A stretch of 64,000 bases of DNA from Nipponacmea schrenckii. Lineage: Eukaryota; Mollusca; Gastropoda; Lottiidae. The notes under the pieces are model-generated. The model saw only the letters and a list, made by a program, of their open reading frames with translations, was not told the DNA's origin and searched no databases. The stretch is from NCBI GenBank assembly GCA_030562195.1, contig CM060200.1, positions 22,731,023 through 22,795,022 on the forward strand, read 5' to 3'. A program made the position numbers and the translations under genes. Below are positions 38,101 to 53,100 of this stretch, piece after piece (positions within the stretch are counted from its first letter, which is position 1; every line of letters begins with the position of its first letter).

Positions 38101-41100
38101 AACTTTAACAAAGTGAACTAAACGTGATGAGTGAAGATTGAAAGATTTTTGACCCCACAGAAAACAGCATGGTCAGATCAAATAATATAAACAAATAAAC
38201 CAAGCGGGGTTAAAACTACTTGAGTAAGAGTCAACAAGTTAACCCCCCTATTTTTATTGATTTTATTAAATTATTGGTTTACTGGAGTAAATAACCTTCA
38301 TCAAGTCCTGTTTATTATTTCTATTGTCAGTAAAAAATTACTCCTAATTTCACGTTTTCAAAGTTTCAATTTAAATAGGATGTTGGGCCTATTTCTTTTA
38401 CAACCTTATAACGGAAACAAAACTATCTTCTATTTGTCTATTATCATACAGAATAGATGCTGTAGTCTACTCAAAAAATAAGAATGGAATGAAAATGAAG
38501 TTGGATATTCTTTTTTCACATGTCTCATTACACCACACTGAACTGAAAGACATTTTGCATCGACAGTCAGCCAAGTGATTTTCCATTTCCATGGAAAAGA
38601 TCTGTAATGCTTTTAACACTAGACAACTTGGAATGTCTCCAACTGTCAAGGTAAGTGCAGGTATTGCACCTACTTCATGAAGAAAGAGGGCCATGTTATA
38701 AGACAACAAATATACAATCTCTTATAATAAAACAATTACAATATTCTGGAATAAGTTTGACCTGCAATAAAATTCAAAATAAAACTTGACTTTACTTTTA
38801 ATAGTTAATATAGGATATCATTTTTTTTTCTACCTAAAATAAACACTTTAATACACACTTTAAATTAAATTGTCTACTTACTCAGTATTATTATAAAAAT
38901 CTCAAGTTTACTCTCTTGACTACTTCACTTTCCTAATTATTGAACTTTTTCTACTTCAAAACAATGATTTATATAAACAAAATGCCATCTATCACTTTTA
39001 AACTTTGTAAACAATTCAAGTTCTATGTTTTCTTTTTCACTGAACGTTCTTCAATATCTTTGAAACACAAATTGATTTCTTAAGTTCATATGCATTAACT
39101 AATTTCACAGTTCGCACTCACAACACTAGTCATTCCTGTTGTACTTGACAACTATACTGTCTTCAACTATCTTATCACAAATACTAGTGTATAGTTATCA
39201 CTATTTTAACAGATAGTCAAATCTTGAAGGTTACCACATACCCTTTCAATAAATACACCTGTATTATCCATCTTGTAATATTTTCAAAATGTACACCTTG
39301 TGACATGATGTGATTTGGCAAAAATAAAAGTTGTATATATTGTAGGTGGCATCTTGGGGAATGTAGATTATGAAGTTATAAGTCAATTCAACAGAACTGC
39401 TGCTATATTGCTCATGGGTCTCATGTTTGGCTGTACGTCAACTTTGGCAATTTAGATTAGGAAGAAATTAAAGCAAGCCAACAGCACTCCTATGATGTTC
39501 CTCTCTGGGTCTCATGTTTGGCTGTAGGTGGCAACTGCACTGGGAAAATGAAGGAAAATGTAAACTGCATGAGGAAGGAAAGAAGGCAAGTCAACTGAAT
39601 TAGGATGGAATGAAGGCAAGTCAACTACTTTAGGAAGGATTGAAAGCAGGTCGAAAGTACTGCTGAATTGTTTTTCAGCCACAAGAGGAATAGTACAGTA
39701 AGGTTTTCAACAACTTAAACTAGCATGTTTTTTTTTATTAAAACAGAGTCAATGTAACTTAAAGCTTTGATAATCAGAACTTTAATGATCACATATTTCT
39801 CATGTCTATAATGTCTTTGACACAAACAAATTTCAATATTTGTGAAATATTTTGCTAATAGATTGCTACACATTGCAATATATTACAAAACAAGGGAACA
39901 AAAAATTGTGTAAATACATTGGGTCATAAAAGTCAAAGACAGAAGAATATCATAATTAGTAAGGTCTTTAAAAAGAAGAAATTGATGTCAAAAGCATAAA
40001 TCTCTCATGAAATAAATCAACATTATCAATCAAAACTAATATAATAGTGAAGGTGTTATCATGAGTTACTACCAACTGTATCTACTCTAAAATAATATAT
40101 TGAAAGTGGAAAGTCAACATATTAAAATGGTGTAAAACATCTAGTTAATGTTCTTTTAAAGCCACATTACTCCACAAAATCATTTGGTCAATTATTAAAG
40201 AAATTCTTTCTTTTAGAATGGAGATGGAAGAGAACTTACTACTACCAGACAGTAGCTGCCAGCATTAATAGGATTCATTTACTTAAAGATGAACTACGCC
40301 GAGCAATAGGGGATGTTAATTCTATTAACCATGTCACTTGTGTCTGGTTTCAATATCTTTATATTTAAACTTCGAACTTAAATAGATTCTTGACCAAATT
40401 TCATTTAATTCCCTTGATAGTCTAAGATTGTTTGCATTACAAAACTCCAGCTTTGTTAGTTGAAGAATATGTCACCATGGAGTCTGGTCATCAGGTAGTT
40501 TCTGGCTACTATTTCTTATTGTAATAGTTTGTGACTATATGAATTAACTACCCCAAATTTGAGTGTGGACTCCTGTAGAAATCACATGAATAAGGATTGA
40601 TTTCAAACAATCATAGGTTCAGTAAAAATAACTTTCACCAAGTAGTATATTTAGTAAAATACTATGTACATGTCAATTGCTCTATAATATCAATGTAATT
40701 GTTTTTTTTTCTGTAGGTGTATCAGTCTCTTATTCACAAAATAATTTTCTAAATTAAGGAAATCTATTTATAATGCCTTTAATGTCAGAATAAACTTTTT
40801 ACTTGGTATTATTAGGATATAAATAATGAAATATAGTTCACTATGCAAACACGAACCTGACAAAATGTCTGAATTTTTATTCGGTTGAATAAAATGGAAT
40901 AATAGAATTTTGTTTAATCAATTTCATTAATAAAATATTTATGAAAAATAACCAATCTTATATCAATTTATACTTATTAAATCAGACAACTTGAAGCACT
41001 AATTTAGTTTTCTGGCATTTTGGAATATACAACCACAACCACAAGATTTTATAGTATACATACAAAAGAAAATTACACAATATTAAGATATTTACTTTTT

Positions 41101-44100
41101 ACCAAATTTATCTCATGATTATAATTCAACCTCATTAAAAAAAATTATTTGAAACCTATCCAAGATTTTAGATATATGCAGTATAAGATTGCATATCTCT
41201 TGAAAGCCCATACAAATTAATTCACACCAGTACAGACAGCATTAGGTGAGGTGGCTGCAAATATTCCAGGGTGCCACAAACGCTTCTTTCAGTAGGCCTA
41301 TAGTAAATGAAAAATTGAATGCCACCTATGGTCCTCATGGAAACACAATTGATCCCAGACTATTATTGATGTTATTGATCCCTTAATAAAAAAAATACTG
41401 AATACTTAACTGAGCAGTAATGGAGAGAAAGACCGTATAATCAGAGTTGCCACGAAAAACACAGCAATAAAAAGAATATCTTAATAATATGTATCTGAAC
41501 TTTATATCAATAATAGATATTAATTCTGAAACGTATAGTGACTTAAAACAAATTGATCAAGACTATAAATCAGAAGTTGTAAATAAAGGGTTTAAACAGA
41601 GATATAAATACCACTTGTTTTAGTTCCAGCTTAATAAACAAACAGTAGATTTTAATGTCTGCTACTAAAATCTTGTTTAAAAACTCTTTTTATTGTGTAT
41701 AATTACAAATTCATTATCACAAACCTCTTGAAAATTGTTATGTCCCTCTTTATGTGAGCCTTTGAGGTCCCTTTTTATACACTTTTATGAATAAGGGGGA
41801 TATCAATGCCCTATCTGTGCAATGTAACAAAGAGTTGTATAATACATTCTTTATCTCACTTGCAATATCATTACCCTTCATTATTGGTATCTGTACTCAT
41901 ATTACGACATCCAGTCAACCCAATTGAACTAGTACAACATTTCTTTAAATGGTTAGCTATTTTTGGTCTGAATATATGCCAATACTCTTCAGAACTATTA
42001 GAACTGCATTCCACTTTCTATTTCTAAATTTGTACAAACATGGATTTGAGGGTTTTAATTTTTAGGTTAAGCTGTGAATATTATTAATAACTAGTTAGAT
42101 TAAAAATAAATCCAGTTTTAAAGTCTTACGTATGCTCAAATGAATAGCTAACCTGTCCCTTTGCATGCATCTTTTCTCATCTCTTTAAAGAGAAGTTTGG
42201 GCGTATGGTAGAAGAAGGAATAAATACATTCCTCTACTTGTGCAAAATGTTATCTAGGCGTTCTGTGCAATTTTCAACACAAAATATTATTTTCACCACA
42301 AATATTGAAAATGTTGTTTTACCAGCAGCAACATAGGCTTTCCTTTCTCAATGATGCAAGTGTTGACTTGGAAAAAGTGTTGATAAGTGTAAAGAGTAGA
42401 GTCACTGTCCTGGCAAAGTTTCCCTTATTGGACACTGTATAGTATTGCCCATCTTCATTAGCCAAATAGGATGTAATCATCATGTTAGCATTTCTTAAAC
42501 TTTATCTCCTATCTTTTATGAGCCGAAACTGCCATTTTGACAATAAATTTGATCTAGTAGAAAAAACACTCCATTTATCTTAGAACATAATAATATAACT
42601 ACAAAAAATACAACACGTTTTACATTATCTAACAGGTGCCTTGGTTCTATATTTATTAAAACATGCTTTTAATCATGTCTTTTTATAACATAATAGAAGA
42701 TCATGATTATACAGTATCCATGCCTGACTCATTGATTGAAGACTTTAGAAGAACTAATAAATGATTAGGGTCAGTGAAAACAATATTTAAAAATTGAGCA
42801 TTTATGCAAATTAATAAACATGAAAAACATCAAACACATGTAGAAGGCTTACCTAAAAGAGCTTGAGATGAATCATCAAACAGTTCTGCTTCAAACAAAA
42901 TTCTATCATTTGCTGACATGACAGCTCTAGCGTGTCTGCAGTCACAATGAACATACAATACAGGTGTAAAGAGGTCTCTAGCCTATACCGAATTCAGCTC
43001 ACTCTAATCTGAGAATGTTGACTTGTTTTAATGTCTAGAAAATCCTTTATATCCCTGAACAAAATTCAATTTAAACATCAAAGACATGAACAAGCTTCAA
43101 ATTTAAGCAAGCATTGGAAAAATACACAATCAAACTTGTAGGTCCTAATGATTAAATGTGTTAATCATCCTAAACACTTCAAATTATTGACTACAGATTA
43201 TACCAAAGAAAAAATGGTAACAAAATTCTTCTCCCAAGCTATCTAAAAGTCCTCCCTGAAAGTCATTATTATATAAAAGGTGTGGAAAATAACTGCAAGA
43301 ATAACTGGCTGTCTTCACCCTATCATTGTTTATACAAAAAAAATCCTGTCAAAGCATTATAGTTTTTTTAAAACTGTGATCACCATTCATCATCTTCATG
43401 ATTGGTTTTCATCAATCTTCGGTTTTTTGTGTGGAATATAATCAATTTCATGTGGTTGTATAAAACTAGTTATTTTGAAGATTAAAACAACACACTGTTC
43501 TACTCTTCCAGGACTCCCAATTGTAGATAAGAGATCAGCCCCTTATTTCTTGAGAAAAAAACATACAACTTACATATTTAAAACCCTGGGTGTTGACAGT
43601 ATTAAATATATTGATTGTTCATGTAGCTATTCTAATAGTTATAGGTCTGACCTTATACTAAGGTCTATCAATGATACACAGGAAACAGCTGGTAAGATTT
43701 AACTATCAATAACAATTCTTACAGTTGTTCTTGAATTATTGCTCATTTTTTTTAAAAACAGTATCTAATCAGTCTTTGTAAGATGTACAAGTTGTTACAG
43801 AATCATCAGTCAAGGGATGCTGGTCTATAATTATTTTGCATTAAACCTAATAGACCTTAGATACACATAATATTAGTTCTATTTGAATATGATTCAGAAG
43901 AAAAATTTAATATTCTACAAAAACAAATTGAGAACTGAAGCCATTTCACAACTGGATTTTCCAATTATACATTTAATACTGAGGATTTTCCCCAGGAAAG
44001 TATTTAATAACTTCCTTTGGTTAAATCATTAGATCAAACTATTTGGTTTATATCCTTTCAGTAAATCTACAGAAATATCTAGTCAGACATGCTAATAATA

Positions 44101-47100
44101 TAGTCTACCAAATTATGTAGGAGAGCAGTGGTGTATTCTTATCTCTCAATATATCTTAAATGTTTTCAATATGTAGTGATATTATCACATTTCAACCTAG
44201 CTTTTAGTTCAAAGTCACCATGAGCTGGGAGAATATAATTTTGTATGTGGAATTTTACACTATACACAGAACCATCATGACATACCACCGTGACTATACA
44301 CAGAACCACCATGACATACCACCATGACTGTACACAGGACCATCATGACATACCACCATGATTTTAAACAGAACCATCATGACATACCACCATGACTTTA
44401 AACAGAACCATCATGACATACCACAATGACTGTACACAGAACCATAATGACATATCACCATGACTTTACACAGAACCACCACGACTGTACACAGGACCAA
44501 CATGACATACCACTATGACTTTACACAGAACCATCATGACAAACCACCTTGACTTTACACAGAACCATCATGACATACCACTATGACTGTACCTAGAACC
44601 ACCATGACATATCACCATGGCTGTACACAGAACCAACATTACATACCACCATGAATGCATACAGAACCATCATGACATACCACCATGACTTTACACAGAA
44701 CCATCATGACAAACCACCATGACTTTACACAGAACCATCATGACATACCACAATGACTGTACACAGACGCATCATGACATACCACCATGACTTTACACAG
44801 AAACATCATGACATATCACCATGACTTTACACAGAACCATCATGACAAACTACCATGACTTTACACAGAACCATCATGACATACCACCATGACTGTACAC
44901 AGAACCAACATGACATACCACCAGGACTGCATACAAAACCATCATGACATACCACTATGACTTTACACAGAACCATCATGACAAACCACCATGACTTTAC
45001 ACAGAACCATCATGACATACCACCATGACTTTACACAGAACCATCATAACATACCACCATGACTGTACCCAGAACCACCATGACATACCACCATGATTTT
45101 ACACAGAACCATCATGACATACCACCATGACTGTACACAGAAACATCATGACGTACCACCATGACTGTACACAGAACCAACAAGACATTCCAACATGACT
45201 GTACATAGAACCATCATGACATACCACAATGACTATACTCAGAACCATCATGACAAACCACCATGAGTTTACACAGAACCATCATGACATACCACCATGA
45301 AAGTTACACAGAACCATCATGACATACCACCATGACTGTACCCAGAGCCACCATGACATACCACCATGAATTTACACAGAACCATCATGACATACCACCA
45401 TGACTGTACCCAGAACCACCATGACATATAAGTATGACTGTATTCAGAAACACCATGAACCATCATGATTTACCATCATGTATCTACACATAACCACTAT
45501 AACTTACCACATTGACTGTACATAGAACCACCATAACATACCACCATGACTCTACACCACCACCATTACATATCAACATGTACCCCCATGACCAACCACG
45601 GAAACGCCATCACCAATGTACACAAAGTTGATTCACTCCTCCCTCTTTTCATTGATATCTTAATTATATGATAGGAAATTAGGTTCTATGTTCTAATGAG
45701 CCTGAGTTCAATCAAATCAGAGATAAGATGATCCTTTCAAGGTCATCAGACTTTTTACAAGCTGACTGCAATTAGGACATGCGACCACCATTTGTACGAT
45801 TTAACTAAGTGTCAATCATACTATATCAAATTAAGACCTATACATAAGTCGTTGATTACAGCGACCAGCTTGGCTAAAACTCCAGCAGCTAAGTCAGCTT
45901 AGCTTCATCCAGTTTATCTAATTAGTTACAAATTAATGAGAAAAAATTAAGGTTGAAAAAAAGAAGACAAACAATATGTTTGGCGTATATTTTTATTTTG
46001 AAACAAAAGTCTAAAAACATATCCTTACCAAAAACCATGTGAAATTCAAATGAACAGTAACTTTGATAGTTATCTTACAAAACACGTAATTAAGTTTTTT
46101 TAAAGTACAATTAAGTTGCATGTGACACCTAGCAGAGGTTTCATGCATTTAAATCAGTCACAACTGTCTACTTCTGTCAAACATTTAGCTCCTCTTCCGC
46201 CTAAGGGGTTAGGTGTAAAACCTGTTTTCAAAGTCAAACACATACTTGCAGCAGTAGCTTACAGTCTATTTTGGGTTGTTTTCAAGCCCTATGACAGCCA
46301 CATGCAGATTTATAACTTACTTCTAAAGTGCTAAAATCTAAACCATATCTTCGCATTATTTGAATGCAACTTCATGACATGATAAAAGTCAACTAGGGAA
46401 CCAATCTTTATCAATGTCAGTCATGAAAAGTCCCGAGAGTATTAACTCATGAATACGTCTGGTTTAAATATTTGGCTTCTGCAGTCCTTGATCAAACAAT
46501 AAAGATCTTTACATTTATATTTGTATTATTTATGTTACAGAGATAGAGTAAAGCTTTGTTACACCCATGTTCAAGTGAATTATTATACAATTTATATTAT
46601 TTATATTATGTAATATTTAATCATATGAAATAAATTAATAGGCTATACTTGAGAAAGGATATTGATAACAAGCATTTAAAGAGACAATATTTTAGAAACT
46701 TTGAAGACTTCTTAAACTGACCACACTGATTCTTTTTTGATCAAAACGAAGGAATCCAGTCTGATGAGCACAAATTAGTATGACAATATTTTTTGAGAAA
46801 TTTGTTTAAATTTCCATTTCCTTTAATCTCGTATTCTCCATTTTGTTTATGACCAAAGTTTAAAAAGCAGCTCATTTGGTAGAAAATGAGCCTTGATCAG
46901 AACATCGCTAGCACTGTAACTGGAAGATCATAATCTGGGCAAAATATGCATTGTAGGATGATCGTAATACAACATTGCTTATGATTCACAAAGAAATCAA
47001 TCAAGTTGGTGAAACGTTTTTTTCCCCAGTGAATCATATTTTTGGTTACATTTTCATTCATTCAATACTTCAAGTATTATCCTACTTATAAGTTGACCCG

Positions 47101-50100
47101 AAGGTCATATTGTTTCTATTGAATTTTATCATGTAATGTCAACATAAAGTAAAGCATCTTACTTGTCTAATACCCTAGTTTTTAGTTTTCTGGACATAAT
47201 CAAACATGAACAATTTACATTGGGTAGGGAAGATTGAAAAATGCTACTTAGCATTTGTACCGGTCTAAATGTTCTTAATTTATGTGACAATTCAAAATGT
47301 CACTTAGATTTTATATTTGAAACACGTGTAGTTTTTTAAAAAATTTTATAGATAATTATTAAGTTTTTTTAAAATTATCGGATTATATAAGGATCCTGTT
47401 ATGTTATTTATGTCAGCAGGTATATCTACTGATGAATATTGGCCAAGTTTTTAATATTTTTATATTTTATGTTCATTCTAATAGGCAGTATATCTTTAAA
47501 GGGTATAATTGAGAGTTCATGATAACTATAATCAGATTAATATACGCTAATATCATACAGTAGCTAATTACACTGGTTCGTCATTAATCTGTCATTAATA
47601 TTCTCTTTAAGCTTCCCTCATAATCTATATCATATTCTATAATAAGATTATTATTCAAATTTACTGCTTTTAATGAATTTTATTAAGCGCTGTCCTATAG
47701 GTCAATTAGGTTCTCCCTATCACATAATCCATATCATTCAGAAGATATATTGCAATAATAGATCTCATTAGAACCTGTCCAAAAGGTCATTTATTAATCA
47801 AATAAAGTGAATGTTCTCCCTATCTCATGATCCATAACATTTCCATCCTGAATGAAATTCAATAACAAATTTGATTAGAACCTATCGGAAAGATCAATTA
47901 GCTTTCAGATTAAAGGAATATTCCTAAGATAATATGTACTCCAAGAGAACACTTTGCTTCTGATTCCAGCATAATATCCACTGTATTACTGTATCAAGAA
48001 GCTACAGTAGCCACTGACCTGCTATAGGATTGACTTTTTCAATATTGCTTAGATTTTAAGCCACTTAAAACTAACTCTTACAATTTATAAAAAGTCAATA
48101 ATATTTACTAATATTTACACTCAAAATGACTATTTATTTGCCATTTTTTTTGGTTATATCTAAAATAAATAACAGGTTTAATTATTTTTTAATGCATATA
48201 TCAGTAGCCTTTATGTTTTTATACAAAGTTATATATGGAGTTATACAGAGTGTGTTTTTGAAACCTTAAGTTGATCAAATTGATATAATTGTCTCAGCTT
48301 TAATATCAATATTATTCTAATTAATTACATATCAAAATAAAATTGATAAAAGTGAATAATGAGTAATTTATCTTCACCTCTCCTATAGGTCACAGTAAGA
48401 AAAAGTTTGAATATAAAATTTAAATAAGTAAATTATTTGACAAAACGTTAACTTTGACATTTCAACTCACATACTGTACTTACAGAATTTTCATTACATT
48501 ACATGTACATTTGTGCATTTTGATCAAAGCCACTTCTGCATTTCATAAAATTTCAAACTGAACATTCAAATTCTTTAATTCTGAACATGTGTAAAGTTAA
48601 AATTATTAGAATTTTTGCCAATGATTATCATACAGATCTGAAAATCACAAAGTGCTTCATTTTACCAAAAACCAACTCTAAATAAGTCCAATTTATAACC
48701 AGATATTTTTTGGTTAGATCAAATAAAAGTGACTAGTACATACTTGGTTTGTGTCTGAAGTTAACAATAAAATATCCAACTTCTAGCGTTAGAGGGTAAA
48801 CAGGTAGATAATGAGCATACAGGTAACATTCAGTGATATATATACAGAATAAACATTTTTAACATTAACTACACCTGGTATTAATACTTAACTACCTGTC
48901 CGTCTGCCTTCCAACAACCCAATCACCACTTTTCTATTTCTCAACCTACTCCCATAAAACAGTTCTTTCTTTGTCAAAATATCTATGACCTATCCCTCAA
49001 AACTTATTTCCTATCCCTAATATAAAATAATATGCTTATATAAGTTCAAATATGAAAAGGATGTAAAATAAATTGAAGATCACAAATCCCAACACAATGC
49101 AATAATGATTACTTCTGTGATGCTGATTTCAATCAAACCTTCTCTTCAGAGTTTTTCAAATTTTCTATTCCATTTCTTTCTTAATATTCAATTTAATCAT
49201 GACAGAATTCATTTATGAAACCTGAGAAGCAGAAGACAACCTCACAGGAATAGAACATAAAAAGGCTCTAAGAGTGCACAATCAATACCGGTATGCCTTT
49301 CAAAGAGTTAGAATCAATTTCTATAATAAGAATTGTTATATAATTGACTCTTTATTAAATTTCATATAACATGATAATAAAAAGTCAAGAATCTTTTCAT
49401 TGTCATGGTAATTTTTCCAAAAATTGTGGACATATTAAACAAGCAGTCATCTATTTAAACTTTAAGGAAAAAACGTCATACATGCACAATGGTAATTGTA
49501 AACCATTTACAAAACAAGAATCAACAGGAACAAAGACAGTTGATAGTCAGTATAGTTTCATAATTTTCTCAACATATTTTGATGTAAGTCAATACAGAGA
49601 TATACATGTCATCAAAATCTAATAAAGTCATTTATATGCAAGAACAATCTACTGAGAATTATAGCTTGCTATAATAAACAGACGAATTTCCTCTTTTTTT
49701 ACACTTTCTATTGAAGGTGAATGCAGACATGGAAACCATAAAAAAAATCGTTTTTTAAAGGTCCAAATTGTAAACAGGCAAGAGCTAATTTATAAGATTT
49801 TATTATTTTTATTATTTTTTTAGCATTGAACAGGATTAAAAAATAGGAGCAGGTTCATACAGGTTAAGTGAAAGTTGAGTTAGTTTCACAGAAAAAGTTA
49901 ATAATTATACATACTTGTCAAAAAATACAGTTTGCTGTTACAATGCATTGATATAAAAATGGCTACTCTTCTATTGACACCTAACTTAATCATTAAGTAT
50001 GAACCATGATAGCTTGAGACTAATATGAACACACTTTTGTTGTTTTGATGTCGCTTTCAGTATACAAAAAATATCTTAGCTTCCTTTTCGGCACAGTTCT

Positions 50101-53100
50101 TATAAAACATAAGAAAATATACATAATGGTTTATAGAAATATAAAGGAGTATGAAATCTGAAACATTCTTATATAAAGAAATAGATTCTCTTTTGATCTG
50201 ATATTTATTATAACAATCAAGTGGGGTTGATTTGAATATCAATAGGGATTAAATACAAATCAATATAAATTAAATACAACAGACTGAACATGATCATAAG
50301 TTGATCTTGACAACATTAAATACAGAATACAAAAAATCTTTAACAAAAATAGCAGGCTTGTCTGAAGATATTAAGGGCCACAGCCCTGTTACCTTAAGTC
50401 TTACTTAACAAAGTTAGGATAAATGACTTTCCTTTTATACAATTGAAAGTCAAAGCTAAGCATGACTTTCGTAAAAATTAAGCGGTGCATAGAATAACTT
50501 TAGTCAAGGTTTAGGTTAATTACAAGCAACTCATTCGATCCTAAGTGTAGTAAGAATCATGGTTCATTATAGAATATCTCATAGTTCAGGATAGAGTATA
50601 CTGATAATGCTAAATAAAATACTGACTTGCTTTATATAATAGTTACATGTCATCATTACGTATTTCGACTTTGGCGAAAACGTATTGTAATCGTTCGGAT
50701 TATTAAAATATGTAATGCAATACAATAATCAATTCAACTTAATTACAGGTAAATGTATTTTATTCAGTGTATAACATAGACCAAACATGTCTCACAATAA
50801 CAGGGAAAGTACCGGTATGAATATCAATTAGATAAAAAATTTTCATTGGTTTTAATTGATAATAAGGTTAATAACTAAACATTTACTACCACCAAGGACT
50901 TACCTAGGACATTTACTAGTTATTTACCACCACCAAAGACTGACCAAGGACGTTAACTAGTCATTTAGTAAATCTAAATGATTCTTGATTGCCTTAAGGC
51001 ATCTTCTCATTATTTTTTTATCAATTATAATAGAATATAGAGCATTTTACTAAATAAAATTTTCTATCAATAGAAAAGACAGAAATGTATAAATCCTTAC
51101 CTTATTTATGCAAAAACAACTGATTTGATTCTAGATAACAACTATTTATCCATTTATGAATACACACGACTCCTGACAGAATATAAGAAGTAAAAGTTAT
51201 GTTTATAAGACTGGTACTATGGACTAAAGAGAGAGAATGATATAAAGGTATGGTATATTGATTGATCTAGACTAGTAACATATGTTCTACTGGCTCATCT
51301 CCACACCTACATATACAAAACAATCCGAAAATATCGGCAATGTATCTTGGATACCTATATATATATAGAATATTGTCGCTTGTATCTATAAAACAAATCA
51401 ACCTGATAATTTGTATCAATGCAACAGGTTGAGTAGGCACTTTAAAGTCAATAACAATAGGTCTACTAAAACAGTAATCAAATATTGAGAACAAACTCTT
51501 TTGTTGGCATACTGTTCACATTAGTGACGATATTAAGAACTTTGTCTCACAGAATTCAGAGATTTGATAAGATTGTTCAGCTAGACAGACTGGCTTATAT
51601 TCCTCATATTATTGTTTACTAACTTTTTGTCGTTAAGGCTATGGTTGACTGTATTTGCTGACAGTCCAAGAAAGGATTCTGATATTATCAAGGTAGAAGA
51701 TGAAGTTTGTAATGGCTTGAAATAGTGAATATTGCATCAATTTTAGCTGTACAAAATGGGTAGGCCTCTAGTCCAAATTTGATCCATGAATAGAGCTCAG
51801 TCCATGTGAAATTGGACAAACATGTCAAAATGCCACTTTCAGAAGCATAAACACTATAAATTTCAACAGTAAGGCATTGAAAAGAGACTTTGTTTTAAAA
51901 TTTATTTCATTTGTCACCCCTTTACCTGTGTTTACAACACGTTCAGTCGATTTTGTCCATATATGTTTGTATTAATGTCAATTTCACCTAAGACAAAAAA
52001 GATTCCATCGTTATTCCATATTTCCTGATTAACCTTTTACAGCAAAAAAGATAACAGTATTATGTCTTGTAGAAGAGAGATAAAAATGGAATATATGTAC
52101 AATCTTTAATGTCTATCATGTAAATTTAATGTCAACAGAGTGTATCTTGTCTATAAGTTGTATCTGAATTTGACAGTCAGATTTGTTACACAATAAATGC
52201 TTCTGACATTCACAACAGCTTTAACACTGTACAAACTAAAAACTTTTTTGTTACATTTCTTCACCATTTGTTTTGATTTGAAATCCATCACATGTAATAT
52301 AATAGGGAAGATCCTATTCTATCTCTGTTTAAAGGTTATAAAGAAATAAAAGACTAGACTAAAACTAGACTAAACTTTTGTTTGTGTATTTGCAACATAT
52401 ATGACATTTATAATCAACAGTTAACTTTCTCTATCAACATTCCATATCATTCAAAAACTAATTGTCCTTATTCGACCTTACTATGATACAAAAAATAGCC
52501 TAATGATTGAAAAGATATCTTTGTCACTGTGTAATCAATAAATGTAACTTCAGATCTGAAGAAAGTTAATAAGGGTCCATCATCAAAGAATCCAATATCT
52601 CTAGTCCCTATGTAATGTAACAATTAGATGGAGAGGAAAATGTTCTGTAGTGCCAGTGGCAGTAATAACCTCCTAGAACTTGGTGTATAAATAGAGATCA
52701 GACTGTCTTAATTGAGGAACAACAGTCAGAGTTGAGTTTACAAACACAGAAACACGAAATCTTTCAATATAGGTTTGATAGGGTTTTATCCCCAGAAAGC
52801 CTTGAAATTTAGAATTGATCAGGCATTTCATTTGACAAATATTTTGAGGAAAATATCCATAACAAACATATATTTTGAAATTTCTTAGATATAAAGTACG
52901 GATTACATCCAGTGTTGTAGCCATTGGTTGTTAGTAACTATTAAGACATTTGTCATGAATTGTGTATAATAAGTTTATCTTTTTGTCACATAAACCCAGT
53001 ACATGAGAATTCTCTTAAATATTTAAAACTGAAATATGAGAAACAATTTTTTCAGGACACTTAAACCAATATTTTTCATTGACTGGCAAGTTAAAAAACA

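Noticed and set aside
38467..38709. 80-codon minus-strand frame with several Cys residues, as a possible SLC4A11 exon
   Set aside because: No matching splice phase, no similarity to SLC4 proteins and no support from either first-exon join.
44255..45560. CRISPR array
   Set aside because: The 34-bp units are directly adjacent without unique spacers, and the setting is an animal intron; it is a minisatellite.
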